64,000 nt of DNA, from assembly GCA_023957155.1 (NCBI GenBank), contig JAMLHK010000008.1, forward strand, positions 62,001 to 126,000. Direction: 5' to 3'. The position numbers were made by a program, and so were the translations under genes. The first letter of the stretch is position 1, and every line of letters begins with the position of its first letter. Shown piece by piece: positions 28,053-35,538 of the stretch. The stretch comes from Chitinophagaceae bacterium (GTDB lineage: Bacteria > Bacteroidota > Bacteroidia > Chitinophagales > Chitinophagaceae). Below the pieces are notes generated by a model. The model made no database searches. It was not told the origin of the DNA and worked only from the letters and a program-made list of their open reading frames with translations.

Positions 28053-28174
28053 TTTCCCAGCCGAGTCTCTGCTTCTGCAGTGTGTGACAGGTAGGCAGGA
28101 CTCGGCGTACCATAGCTGGTGGCGCCGGGTCCACACTATACACAAGTCTCCACGGGTGAGACTCGGCTATGAAA
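28053..28174. repeat. Repeat A, copy 1 (122 bp, inverted ends)
   Basis: Ends are 17-bp inverted repeats (28053-28069 and 28158-28174) with only two mismatches; the inner 11 bp, AGCCGAGTCTC/GAGACTCGGCT, are perfect. An internal GACTCGGC (28099-28106) can also pair with the left arm, so two foldings compete. Confidence 0.8.
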
Positions 28175-28245
28175 TCACCCATCCCTTCCCGTCCGAGTTT
28201 TCCGAAGAGAGCTTGGTGTAAAAAAGACCTGATCATTTCCACTTC

Positions 28246-28367
28246 TTTCCCAGCCGAGTCTCTGCTCCTGCAGTGTGTGACAGGCAGGCAGGACTTGGCG
28301 TACTATAGCTGGTGGCGCCGAGTCCACGCAATGCACAAGTCTCTACGGGTGAGACCCGGCTATGAAA
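28246..28367. repeat. Repeat A, copy 2 (122 bp, inverted ends)
   Basis: Same orientation and exact same length as copy 1, starting 193 bp later. Inner arms AGCCGAGTCTC/GAGACCCGGCT differ by one base. Confidence 0.8.
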
Positions 28368-28507
28368 TCAATGGTGATGATACTTATCCCCTGCTATCGC
28401 CGGAGATGCGGACAGATGTAACATTGCCCTGGAATGATCCTGATAAAATATCCCTCACCGCTGTGAATCAATTTGGACTGGAGTCAGAAAAAGCAATAGT
28501 ACCTTAA
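28361..28507 (+). pseudogene. C-terminal remnant of an exported PUL protein
   Basis: Directly after repeat A2 a frame encodes GYEINGDDTYPLLSPEM and ends ISLTAVNQFGLESEKAIVP. The ending resembles the last strand of an Ig/FN3-like or glycosidase C-terminal domain (the TAVNxxGLES pattern). No start is present: upstream reads through repeat A2. I read it as the tail of a gene whose body is lost. The family is not identified. Confidence 0.55.
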
Positions 28508-28518
28508 ATGTGTTTTCT

Positions 28519-28997
28519 ATGGACAAGATCAACAAACGTTTGCTTCTTATCTTGACTGTTGCCCCGGGGTCTTCATTCAAGGCTATTGCGGGTAGCCATG
28601 AGACCCTGGTGCCGGGTGATTCGCCGGGGTTTCACTTTTCACACCTGCTGTGAAAACCCCATCGGGACAGTCAGCGGCATCAGACAGATATGCCGACCAA
28701 CAAAAGGTAGAGCATCCCATGTATGATATAAAAGTGCATATGCTGCGCATAGGCGATATTGTTATTTGCTCTAATCCCATTGAGTTATATGCCGGTTGTG
28801 GGTTGCAGATGAAGACCAGGAGTAAAGCTTTACAAACTTTTGTGGTGCAGTTGACCGGATCGGGTTCTTACCTGTCGACAGCAATAGCGGTGAAGGGTGG
28901 TCATTGTTCTGCTGTTCCGCAAAGCAACGAAGTGGGGACGGAAGGAGGGCAGATACTGGTGGAGCGTACGGTACAAACGATCAATAAGCTCTGGTAA
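28519..28997 (+). pseudogene. Neutral ceramidase-like gene remnant, middle replaced by repeat B2
   Basis: A start codon at 28519 opens MDKINKRLLLILTV, a signal-peptide beginning. Repeat B2 follows at once. After B2 another frame (about 28680-28997) encodes IGDIVICSNPIELYAGCGLQ, then TFVVQLTGSGSYLSTAIAV and SAVPQSNEVGTEGG, ending NKLW. This matches, from memory, the C-terminal half of the neutral/alkaline ceramidase-like domain found in Bacteroidota PULs. The front and back parts are in different frames and several hundred codons are absent, so no functional protein is expected. Confidence 0.7.
28554..28672 (+). repeat. Repeat B, copy 2 (B2, 119 bp)
   Basis: Bounded by GACTGT (28554-28559) and ACAGTC (28667-28672), a perfect 6-bp inverted end. 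Shared core CGGGGTCTTCATTCAAGGCT, internal CCGG and ACAG/CTGT hairpins, and the closing ATCGGGACAG. Confidence 0.8.
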
Positions 28998-29302
28998 AAA
29001 CAATCGGGAACCTGTTAACGGTAGGCTATTAGAGGAAGATCCGTTGGTATCGCTGATGTTTTCAGACCGGGAGGATAATCTGTGTTCATCAGAAACCGGC
29101 CGGGTACTCGTCTGTTGTATTTAATTCACCATGAGAATATATCAATCCATTCACAGGATTTTCGGGAACTTTATCTTTCTTTAAACACGATAATTTTGAC
29201 CCGTAATGTGATGGTGCCTCGGAAAAAATTAGCGAAAGCTATTATAACGGGTAAAAGTTATTCAGGAATTAAATATTATTTTAAAGGTATAAAATTAGAA
29301 AA

Positions 29303-31504
29303 ATGAGCATATTATTTTCCGGAACCTTAGCTTTTGTAAGACGGGAATACTGTTTTTTACTGACCGCTCTCCTCGCGATAAATATATCAACATTTGGCGT
29401 GCCGGGGAAAGCATCGCCAAAACCTGTTTTACAATTGTACGTTTCCATTGCCGGAAATGACAATTGGTCGGGAAAGCTCAGTCAGCCGGATGATAATAGA
29501 ACGGATGGCCCTCTGGCAACATTGGAGGGCGCAAGGGATCTGATCCGTAAATTGAAAGAGCAGAAAAAGCTGAACAAAGGAGATATAATAGTTGAAATAC
29601 AGGAGGGTGTTTATGAGCTGCCGGGTGCATTTGAACTGGACGCCCGGGATGGGGGTGTTGATGCGGATTCGCGCGTTATCTATCGCGGTAAAAAGGGAAA
29701 AGAAGTACGTTTGTCCGGGGGCAAAAAATTAGCAAAATGGGATTTGGTTACGGATGAATCCGTTTTGAAAAAGCTGGGTTCGCAGGTTCGTGGGAAAATT
29801 TACCAGTCAGACCTTTTATCCATAGGTATAAACGATTTTGGTTCTCCGGGCGGCGGAGGAATAGAACTGTTTTTTAACGATAGACCGATGTGGATATCCC
29901 GGTATCCCAATAAGGGATTTGTAAAAATTACAGGACTGCTTAATGAAGATCCTGTAGATATACGCGGAACCAAAGGCGATAAAGCAGGTAAGTTCTATTA
30001 TGATGATCCGCGGATAAATGAATGGAAGCATGAGAAAGACGCGTGGGTGAGCGGATACTGGTTTTGGGACTGGGCCGAACAGCGGCACAAAGTGGACAAA
30101 ATTGATACGGAGAAGAAGATCATGGAGGTAGCGCCGCCGTATCACAATTATGGATACCGGGTAGGCCAGTGGTTTTACGGGTTTAACCTGCTCTCAGAAA
30201 TAGACGAACCGGGGGAGTATTATGTGGATAGGGAAAAAGGGCTGCTATATTTTTATCCGCCATCCGACATTGAAAACGGTGATGCGTTTGTTTCCGTTAA
30301 CAAGCATATCATAAGTATGAACAAGGTCTCCTTCCTTACGGTTCAGGGGCTGGTACTGGAAGGTTGCCGTGACACCGTGGTGAAGATGAACGATTGTAGC
30401 CAGGCTTTGATAGCAGGGTGCACCATCAGGAATGCGGGAGATGAAGGGATCGTTATCAATGGAGGAGCGCGCAACGGTGTGGTGGGTTGCGATATATATG
30501 AAGTAGGCGCCGGGGGTATAAATATCAATGCAGGCGACCGCATTACATTAACCCCGGGGGAATGTTTTGCCGACAACAACAATATACATCACGTTGCCAG
30601 GATCAGGCGGGTTTACTTTCCGGGGATCTCCCTCAACGGCGTTGGCAACCGCGCTACCCACAATCTCATAAAGCATCTTCCGCATATGGCTATCTATTTC
30701 AACGGCAATGATCATTTGATGGAATACAATGAAATATACGATGTGTCTTATGGATCAAATGATGCCGGCGCCATATATGCAGGGAGGAACTGGACCATGC
30801 GGGGAAATATGATCCGCTATAACTATCTCCACGATATTTCAGGTTTTGAAGGAAAGGGATGTGTAGGCGTTTATCTGGACGATGCGTTTTGTGGGGTGGA
30901 TGTTATCGGTAATATATTTGACAACGTTACGCGTGCGATGATGATCGGCGGCGGCAGGGATAACAAGGTTCTGAACAACATCTTTGTTAATTGTCTTCCT
31001 TCTTTACATATTGATGCAAGAGGATTAGGCTGGATGCACGATCATCCCGAGCAATGGATCAGGGAAGAAAAGGAAAAGGGCACTATTTTGGGTACCGCAT
31101 ATAATAAACCACCGTACAGCACAAGGTATCCGGAATTGGTGAACATTATCAATGATGAACCCAAGGCGCCAAAAGGCAATGTTATTTCCCGTAATATCTG
31201 CCAGGGCGGTTCCTGGGATAAAAGTGTGGGATTTTGGAAGACCTCTGTTGAGGACAAAGCCCGGACGTATATCACCATAAGCGATAATATTGTGGCGCCC
31301 GATGTGGCGGTTAAAGACAGTTTGTCGAAAAGCTTTGTAATAGCCGATCCGTTATTTGTTAACCGGGAAGATCCGAAGCTGGGGAAGTTCCGGTTAAAGA
31401 AAAATTCACCCGCGCTGAAATTAGGTTTTCAACAGGTGCCGTTTGACAGGATGGGACTTTATAAGAGTGATGAAAGAGCAAGCTGGCCTGTTGTGGGAGA
31501 ATGA
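29303..31504 (+). CDS. Secreted right-handed parallel beta-helix protein (1)
   Basis: Likely polysaccharide lyase or glycan-binding enzyme, 733 aa. N-terminal signal region to about residue 37, then the YVSIAGNDNWSG start common to PUL beta-helix proteins, a carbohydrate-processing-like insert with YWFWDWAEQRH and YHNYGYRVGQ, and from about 345 a stretch of helix coils rich in N, G and I (NAGDEGIVINGGARNGVVG, HNLIKHLPHMAIYFNGND). Paralogue of the gene at 41272: both share the W-DW and KIDT-KKIM blocks. No catalytic residues can be assigned. In the 300-bp gap before it only the ceramidase remnant's tail and nothing else is visible. Confidence 0.85.
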   Translation: MSILFSGTLAFVRREYCFLLTALLAINISTFGVPGKASPKPVLQLYVSIAGNDNWSGKLSQPDDNRTDGPLATLEGARDLIRKLKEQKKLNKGDIIVEIQEGVYELPGAFELDARDGGVDADSRVIYRGKKGKEVRLSGGKKLAKWDLVTDESVLKKLGSQVRGKIYQSDLLSIGINDFGSPGGGGIELFFNDRPMWISRYPNKGFVKITGLLNEDPVDIRGTKGDKAGKFYYDDPRINEWKHEKDAWVSGYWFWDWAEQRHKVDKIDTEKKIMEVAPPYHNYGYRVGQWFYGFNLLSEIDEPGEYYVDREKGLLYFYPPSDIENGDAFVSVNKHIISMNKVSFLTVQGLVLEGCRDTVVKMNDCSQALIAGCTIRNAGDEGIVINGGARNGVVGCDIYEVGAGGININAGDRITLTPGECFADNNNIHHVARIRRVYFPGISLNGVGNRATHNLIKHLPHMAIYFNGNDHLMEYNEIYDVSYGSNDAGAIYAGRNWTMRGNMIRYNYLHDISGFEGKGCVGVYLDDAFCGVDVIGNIFDNVTRAMMIGGGRDNKVLNNIFVNCLPSLHIDARGLGWMHDHPEQWIREEKEKGTILGTAYNKPPYSTRYPELVNIINDEPKAPKGNVISRNICQGGSWDKSVGFWKTSVEDKARTYITISDNIVAPDVAVKDSLSKSFVIADPLFVNREDPKLGKFRLKKNSPALKLGFQQVPFDRMGLYKSDERASWPVVGE

Positions 31505-31550
31505 GAACTGTAAAAGCTCTTCAAGATTGTTATAACCAAAACAGTTCTTT
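31504..31550 (+). terminator. Possible terminator after beta-helix gene 1
   Basis: Perfect 8-bp arms AGAACTGT (31504-31511) and ACAGTTCT (31539-31546), followed by TTTT overlap at 31546-31549. The 27-base loop and short T-run make it weak. Confidence 0.4.
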
Positions 31551-31591
31551 TATAGCGAGAAACCCGGGTGTATCTCCTGAAGGTTCATACT

Positions 31592-31842
31592 ATGAAGATT
31601 TTAAGAAAAGCTGTTGTTGCTTTTTGTAGAACCGGGGTCTTCATTCAAGGCTATCGCGGGTAGTTATGAGACCGTGTGCCGGGTGATTCGCCGGGGATTC
31701 GCTTTTCATATAGTTAGTTGCCCGGCTGTGAAAACCCCATCGGGACAGTCAAGATATAACTGAATGTAGTGTTGCCACTGAAGATAAAATCCTTTATATT
31801 AACGGCTGGAACTTTGGCGAATGCCTGTTCCCGTATATTTAA
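31592..31842 (+). pseudogene. Possible gene remnant split by repeat B3
   Basis: ATG at 31592 opens MKILRKAVVAFC, a signal-like start that runs straight into repeat B3. After B3 a frame reads TECSVATEDKILYINGWNFG and ends ECLFPYI with a stop at 31840. Same plan as the ceramidase remnant: N-terminal leader, repeat B, C-terminal tail. The tail is not matched to a family, so this is tentative. Confidence 0.4.
31632..31750 (+). repeat. Repeat B, copy 3 (B3)
   Basis: CCGGGGTCTTCATTCAAGGCT to CGGGACAGTC, with a small internal insertion near TATAGTTAGTTG compared with B4/B5. Left inverted end is degraded. Confidence 0.75.
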
Positions 31843-31875
31843 AAATTAAATTTTAAAAAACATATAATTCTACTC

Positions 31876-33870
31876 ATGTTTATTTTTCTACAATGCCCCG
31901 AAGCAAGGAAAAAAGCCTGTTCAACATTTCGCCTGTTCAAACAGGCGGCTATGTGGATCATCCTTTCTATGATCATGTATTCATGCGCTGTTTCAACTAA
32001 ACCGGGAACACCCGGAGCGGCTGCCCAAAGCAGCGCGCCTGCAGCATCTTCAGAAATCCGCAATGACGGACAAAATCCCCACCGGCTTCGCCGCAGTGAA
32101 AGCTATATGGGTATTCATTTCGATTTCCATGCCGGTCCTAACGACAACCGGATTGGAGAAAATACTACGCCCGAAATGGTGAAAGCCATTATTGATAAAG
32201 TAGGGCCGGATTATATCCAGATTGACTGTAAGGGGCATCCGGGTTATACCAGCTATCCGACCCTGGCAGGTAATCCTGCTCCCGGTATTATCGGCGACCC
32301 CCTGCGTACCTGGAGAGACGCTACTGCAGAGAGAGGTGTGGCGCTCTATATGCATTATTCCGGCGTATGGGACGAAAGGGCTATCCAACTGCGCCCGGAA
32401 TGGGCGGTTACGGGCCGTGACGGTAAAAAAAATCAGCATATTACTTCCGTTTTCAGTTCCTATGCAGACGAGCTGCTGATACCCCAGTTAAAAGAGCTGG
32501 CTGGCAAATATGGTGTTGACGGGATTTGGGTTGACGGAGAGTGTTGGGCTACTGCACCGGATTACGGGGAAAGAGCAGTCAGGCTGTTCCGGGAAGCGAC
32601 CGGTATTACCGATATCCCGAAATCGGCGAAAGACCCGCACTGGTTTGAATGGATGCAGTTTCACAGGGAAGCCTTCCGGAAGTATATGAGACACTATGTT
32701 TCAGCCGTCAGGAGTTCGTATCCCGACTTTCAGATATGCAGTAACTGGGCTTTCACCGACCACATGCCGGAAGCCGTTTCGGTTCCGCTCAACTTCCTGT
32801 CGGGGGACTACGAGCACCTTAACAGTGTGAATTCGGCCCGGTATGCCGGGCGCTACTTAGTACACCAGGGTATTCCCTGGGATTTAATGGCTTGGAGTTT
32901 CTCACGCACACCCAATGCCGACAGTATCCCCTGGAAGCAGAAAACAGCTATCCAGCTGAAACAGGAAGCGGCTATCGTATTGGCCCTTGGCGGTGGTTTT
33001 CAGGCGTATTTCACTCAAAAGCGGGATGGATCTGTTAAGCTGAACGAGATGGACGTAATGGCGGAAGTTGCCCGCTTTGCCAGGGAGCGTCAGCCCTATT
33101 GCCATCACTCGGTTCAGATACCCCAGGTAGCGCTGCTGTTTTCTACTGCGGCCTACCAGCGGGAAAGTCCGGGGTTATTCTCACGCTATACGGGGAATAG
33201 CCGTCTGCGAGGGGTGCTGCAATGCCTGCTGGAAGGACAGAACAGCGTTGATATTGTAAGCGAGGAAACGCTCGGCCAAAATATGAAGCGATTCCCGCTT
33301 ATCGTGATTCCCGAATGGAATTATCTTTTGCCCGTGTTCAAAGATGATCTGATCCGGTACGTGGAAGAAGGAGGCAGCCTGTTGGTTATCGGGAAGGAAA
33401 CCTGCGGGTTATTTGAAGAACAGATGCCGGAAGGAGCCGCCGCGTCAAAACCATCCGTTACGAGGCGGGGAAAAGGGCAGATCGGTTTTCTGCCCCAGCC
33501 CATCGGGCTCGACTACCTGAAAGATAAAAGTGAATCAACACGAAAGTTAGTAAATGACCTCGTACGTACGTTGTTCCCGGATCCTGTTGTGCAGGTAAAA
33601 GGATCACCCTGGGTGGACGTTTCGACCAGCCGGCTGGGAGACAAGCTCACGGTACACCTCGTCAATACATCCGGGGATCATCAGCGTCTTACCTATATAG
33701 AGGATATCCGCCCGCTTGAGCGGCTGCAGCTTTCTGTCAAAACAGATAAAAAGCCGTCTAAGGTAACCCTACAGCCGCAGGGGAAATCCTGTGCATTTAG
33801 TTATAGCAACGGGAAAGTACAGGTTGAGATTGAATCGGTACCGGTTTATGAAATTTTAGTAGTAGAGTAA
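31876..33870 (+). CDS. TIM-barrel glycosidase-like lipoprotein with GATase-like domain
   Basis: Exported protein, 664 aa. A lipobox-like segment (SMIMYSC, C37) suggests a lipoprotein; an internal ATG at 31951 is an alternative start. Residues 75-400 read as a TIM barrel: MGIHFDFHAG, PDYIQIDCKGHPG, GVDGIWVDGECW (D220, E222 as candidate acids) and QICSNWAF. Residues about 420-560 hold a beta-galactosidase-trimerisation/GATase-like fold (FPLIVIPEWNYLLP, YVEEGGSLLVIG). The layout recalls GH29/GH42-like families, but I could not assign one. Promoter-like TTTG and TATATTTA lie at about 31811 and 31834. Confidence 0.75.
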   Translation: MFIFLQCPEARKKACSTFRLFKQAAMWIILSMIMYSCAVSTKPGTPGAAAQSSAPAASSEIRNDGQNPHRLRRSESYMGIHFDFHAGPNDNRIGENTTPEMVKAIIDKVGPDYIQIDCKGHPGYTSYPTLAGNPAPGIIGDPLRTWRDATAERGVALYMHYSGVWDERAIQLRPEWAVTGRDGKKNQHITSVFSSYADELLIPQLKELAGKYGVDGIWVDGECWATAPDYGERAVRLFREATGITDIPKSAKDPHWFEWMQFHREAFRKYMRHYVSAVRSSYPDFQICSNWAFTDHMPEAVSVPLNFLSGDYEHLNSVNSARYAGRYLVHQGIPWDLMAWSFSRTPNADSIPWKQKTAIQLKQEAAIVLALGGGFQAYFTQKRDGSVKLNEMDVMAEVARFARERQPYCHHSVQIPQVALLFSTAAYQRESPGLFSRYTGNSRLRGVLQCLLEGQNSVDIVSEETLGQNMKRFPLIVIPEWNYLLPVFKDDLIRYVEEGGSLLVIGKETCGLFEEQMPEGAAASKPSVTRRGKGQIGFLPQPIGLDYLKDKSESTRKLVNDLVRTLFPDPVVQVKGSPWVDVSTSRLGDKLTVHLVNTSGDHQRLTYIEDIRPLERLQLSVKTDKKPSKVTLQPQGKSCAFSYSNGKVQVEIESVPVYEILVVE

Positions 33871-34008
33871 ATACCGGGTGGCGATAGATAATTGTTAACA
33901 CTCGCTGACGATCAGGGGCGGTGGATGCAGATTACTATCCACCCTGGCTTCTTTACAGAGTCTACTATTGTGGTTCGTGTTTTGCGAAACACTTTTTCTT
34001 TCTCTTTA

Positions 34009-34118
34009 CTGTCGCATCGGGGTCTTCATTTAAGGCTGTTGCGGGAAGCCATGAGATCCCGGTGCCGGGTGATTTGCCGGGGCACAGTTGCCTGGCTGTG
34101 AAAATCCTATCGGGACAG
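34009..34118 (+). repeat. Repeat B, copy 4 (B4, 110 bp)
   Basis: CTGTCG...CGGGACAG ends. Hairpins: CGGGA (34042-34046) with TCCCG (34057-34061); CCGG pairs around 34065-34080; CACAG (34083-34087) with CTGTG (34096-34100). Lies right of vapC. Otherwise 33871-34172 holds only a GGTGGAT/ATCCACC hairpin near 33930. Confidence 0.8.
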
Positions 34119-34172
34119 AAAACTCTGATTGCAGTTGTGGTAATGTGTTTTGTTGGGCGATTACTTGTTTGT

Positions 34173-34559
34173 CTACCAAAGCACTGTCACTTCGTAAGAA
34201 GAAAAATGTGGGTCTTTTGATAAAATGGTCAAATTATTATTCATCGCTTGCGCAATAATCAATCGGTCAAACGGGTCTCTATGAACGAATGGTAAGCCTG
34301 ACACAATAAGCGTGTCCTCGAAAGTGATTGGCAGAAGTTCAAATCCGTTGTCAATGAGTTGTTCATATATTTTGGAATATATTGTCCTAAGTTCCAACTT
34401 ACCCAAACTTACTTTAACGGCTATCTCCCAAAGGCTGGCAATGCTCACAAAATTAATTACATCCTGGGCTTCGATTGCCTGACGTACTTTGTTAGATAAA
34501 GTTGTATCACCATTGATGAACCATATTAACGTATGAGTGTCAAGGAGGTTGCGCTGCAT
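34173..34559 (-). CDS. vapC: Type II toxin, PIN-domain ribonuclease (VapC family)
   Basis: Likely toxin RNase of a toxin-antitoxin pair, 128 aa. PIN acids are visible: D7 in LLDTHTLIW, E45 area in ASLWEIAVK, and the C-terminal HRDPFDRLIIAQA block. It starts 2 bp after the antitoxin stop, the standard arrangement. VapC proteins cut tRNA or rRNA; the target here is unknown. The pair lies between two direct copies of repeat B (B4 and B5). Confidence 0.93.
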   Translation of the reverse strand: MQRNLLDTHTLIWFINGDTTLSNKVRQAIEAQDVINFVSIASLWEIAVKVSLGKLELRTIYSKIYEQLIDNGFELLPITFEDTLIVSGLPFVHRDPFDRLIIAQAMNNNLTILSKDPHFSSYEVTVLW

Positions 34560-34561
34560 TA

Positions 34562-34774
34562 TTAAGACATATATCCTTTAAAATCATCTAAAGGTTCATC
34601 GAAATCAACAGTCATTTTAAACATGCCTTTTCCGCTGCCAAAACGAGGTTTTGGGGTTTTATCGCTTCCTTTTGCCTTTGACTTAAGGAAATCAATAAAA
34701 TCTTCTACCTCCGATTTGAGATTGTCGGGGAGTGATGCCAGTTTGTTATATAAAAGAATATAGTCCACTTGCAT
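34562..34774 (-). CDS. vapB: VapB-type antitoxin (DUF2281)
   Basis: Small antitoxin of about 70 aa, transcribed before vapC. The N-terminal LYNKLASLPDNLKSEVEDFIDFL helix-rich part is the DUF2281 pattern; the acidic C-terminus (VDFDEPLDDFKGYM) is where such antitoxins wrap the toxin. An earlier in-frame start at 34849 would run back into repeat B5, so I chose 34774 (MQVDYILL). Confidence 0.9.
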   Translation of the reverse strand: MQVDYILLYNKLASLPDNLKSEVEDFIDFLKSKAKGSDKTPKPRFGSGKGMFKMTVDFDEPLDDFKGYMS

Positions 34775-34827
34775 TAAAGTATTTGTGGATACGAATTTAG
34801 TAAAAATTGCGTAATTATAAAACCTTA

Positions 34828-34938
34828 CTGTCGTACCCGGGGGCTTCATTCAAGGCTGTTGCGGGAAGCTATGAGATCCCGGTGCCGGGCGATTCGCCGG
34901 GGCACAGTTGCCTGGCTGTGAAAATCCTATCGGGGCAG
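34828..34938 (+). repeat. Repeat B, copy 5 (B5, 111 bp)
   Basis: Near-identical to B4 and in the same orientation, on the other side of vapBC. Shares the CACAGTTGCCTGGCTGTG hairpin exactly. Confidence 0.8.
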
Positions 34939-35037
34939 AATTTTGACACAGCCTCTTGTTTTTGTAGACCTGCGGACAGAAAAATCTTGTATAACAAAAA
35001 AAAGAATAAATTGATGTCAAACAATCTTTAAAACTAT

Positions 35038-35507
35038 ATGAAACAACGACTTTTTACCCTCGCTGCCGGGCTCTTCAGTTTTTTTGCCCTGTCTGCACAG
35101 GATCATACGGTAGCTTCTATAAGTCCGTCTGAGTTTCAACGGAACTTTGCTGCATTTTCAGAGGTACCGTCCCTGCAATTCACTATGAACGAACTGGCTT
35201 ATAATGAAGAAAAATACAGGAAATTCAAAAAAATGAGGACAGCGGGTATCGTGCTTACCGGTGTGGGTGCAGGTTTGATCACTACGGGTATCGTGCTGGC
35301 CAACTCTGCCAAGAACTACGACGAAGATGACTGGGGGGCTCTTTTATTGATGCGATGGGCGCCTCAATATGCATTGGACTTGGCGCTGTGTCCACCGGAG
35401 GTGGTGTTACCTTTTGGGTAATCGGCAATAATAAGATGAAAAAATACGGCAACGCGGTAACCCTGCGATCAACAAAAAACGGGCTGGGGCTGGCTTATTC
35501 TTTTTAG
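35038..35507 (+). pseudogene. Small exported protein with a frameshift in a T-run
   Basis: Signal peptide (MKQRLFTLAAGLFSFFALSAQ) then a hydrophilic part and a glycine-rich hydrophobic helix (VLTGVGAGLITTGIVLA). The first frame stops at 35421. One extra T in the TTTT near 35340-35345 would restore FIDAMGASICIGLGAV, TGGGVTFWVIGNNKMKKYG and a natural end GLAYSF at 35507, giving 156 aa. Such two-helix small membrane proteins are common in Bacteroidota, function unknown. Mutation or sequencing error cannot be told apart. Confidence 0.75.
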
Positions 35508-35538
35508 GATGGGGGAGATTATTTTGAGTATTAATTAA

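Noticed and set aside
28169..28507. 112-aa open frame from ATG at 28169
   Set aside because: Its first two thirds are repeat A sequence; only the tail looks like true protein, so I recorded the tail as a remnant.
33892..35031. Open frames sharing SSFKAVAGSHEIPVPG-type peptides
   Set aside because: They are translations of repeat B copies; palindromic DNA explains the shared peptide.
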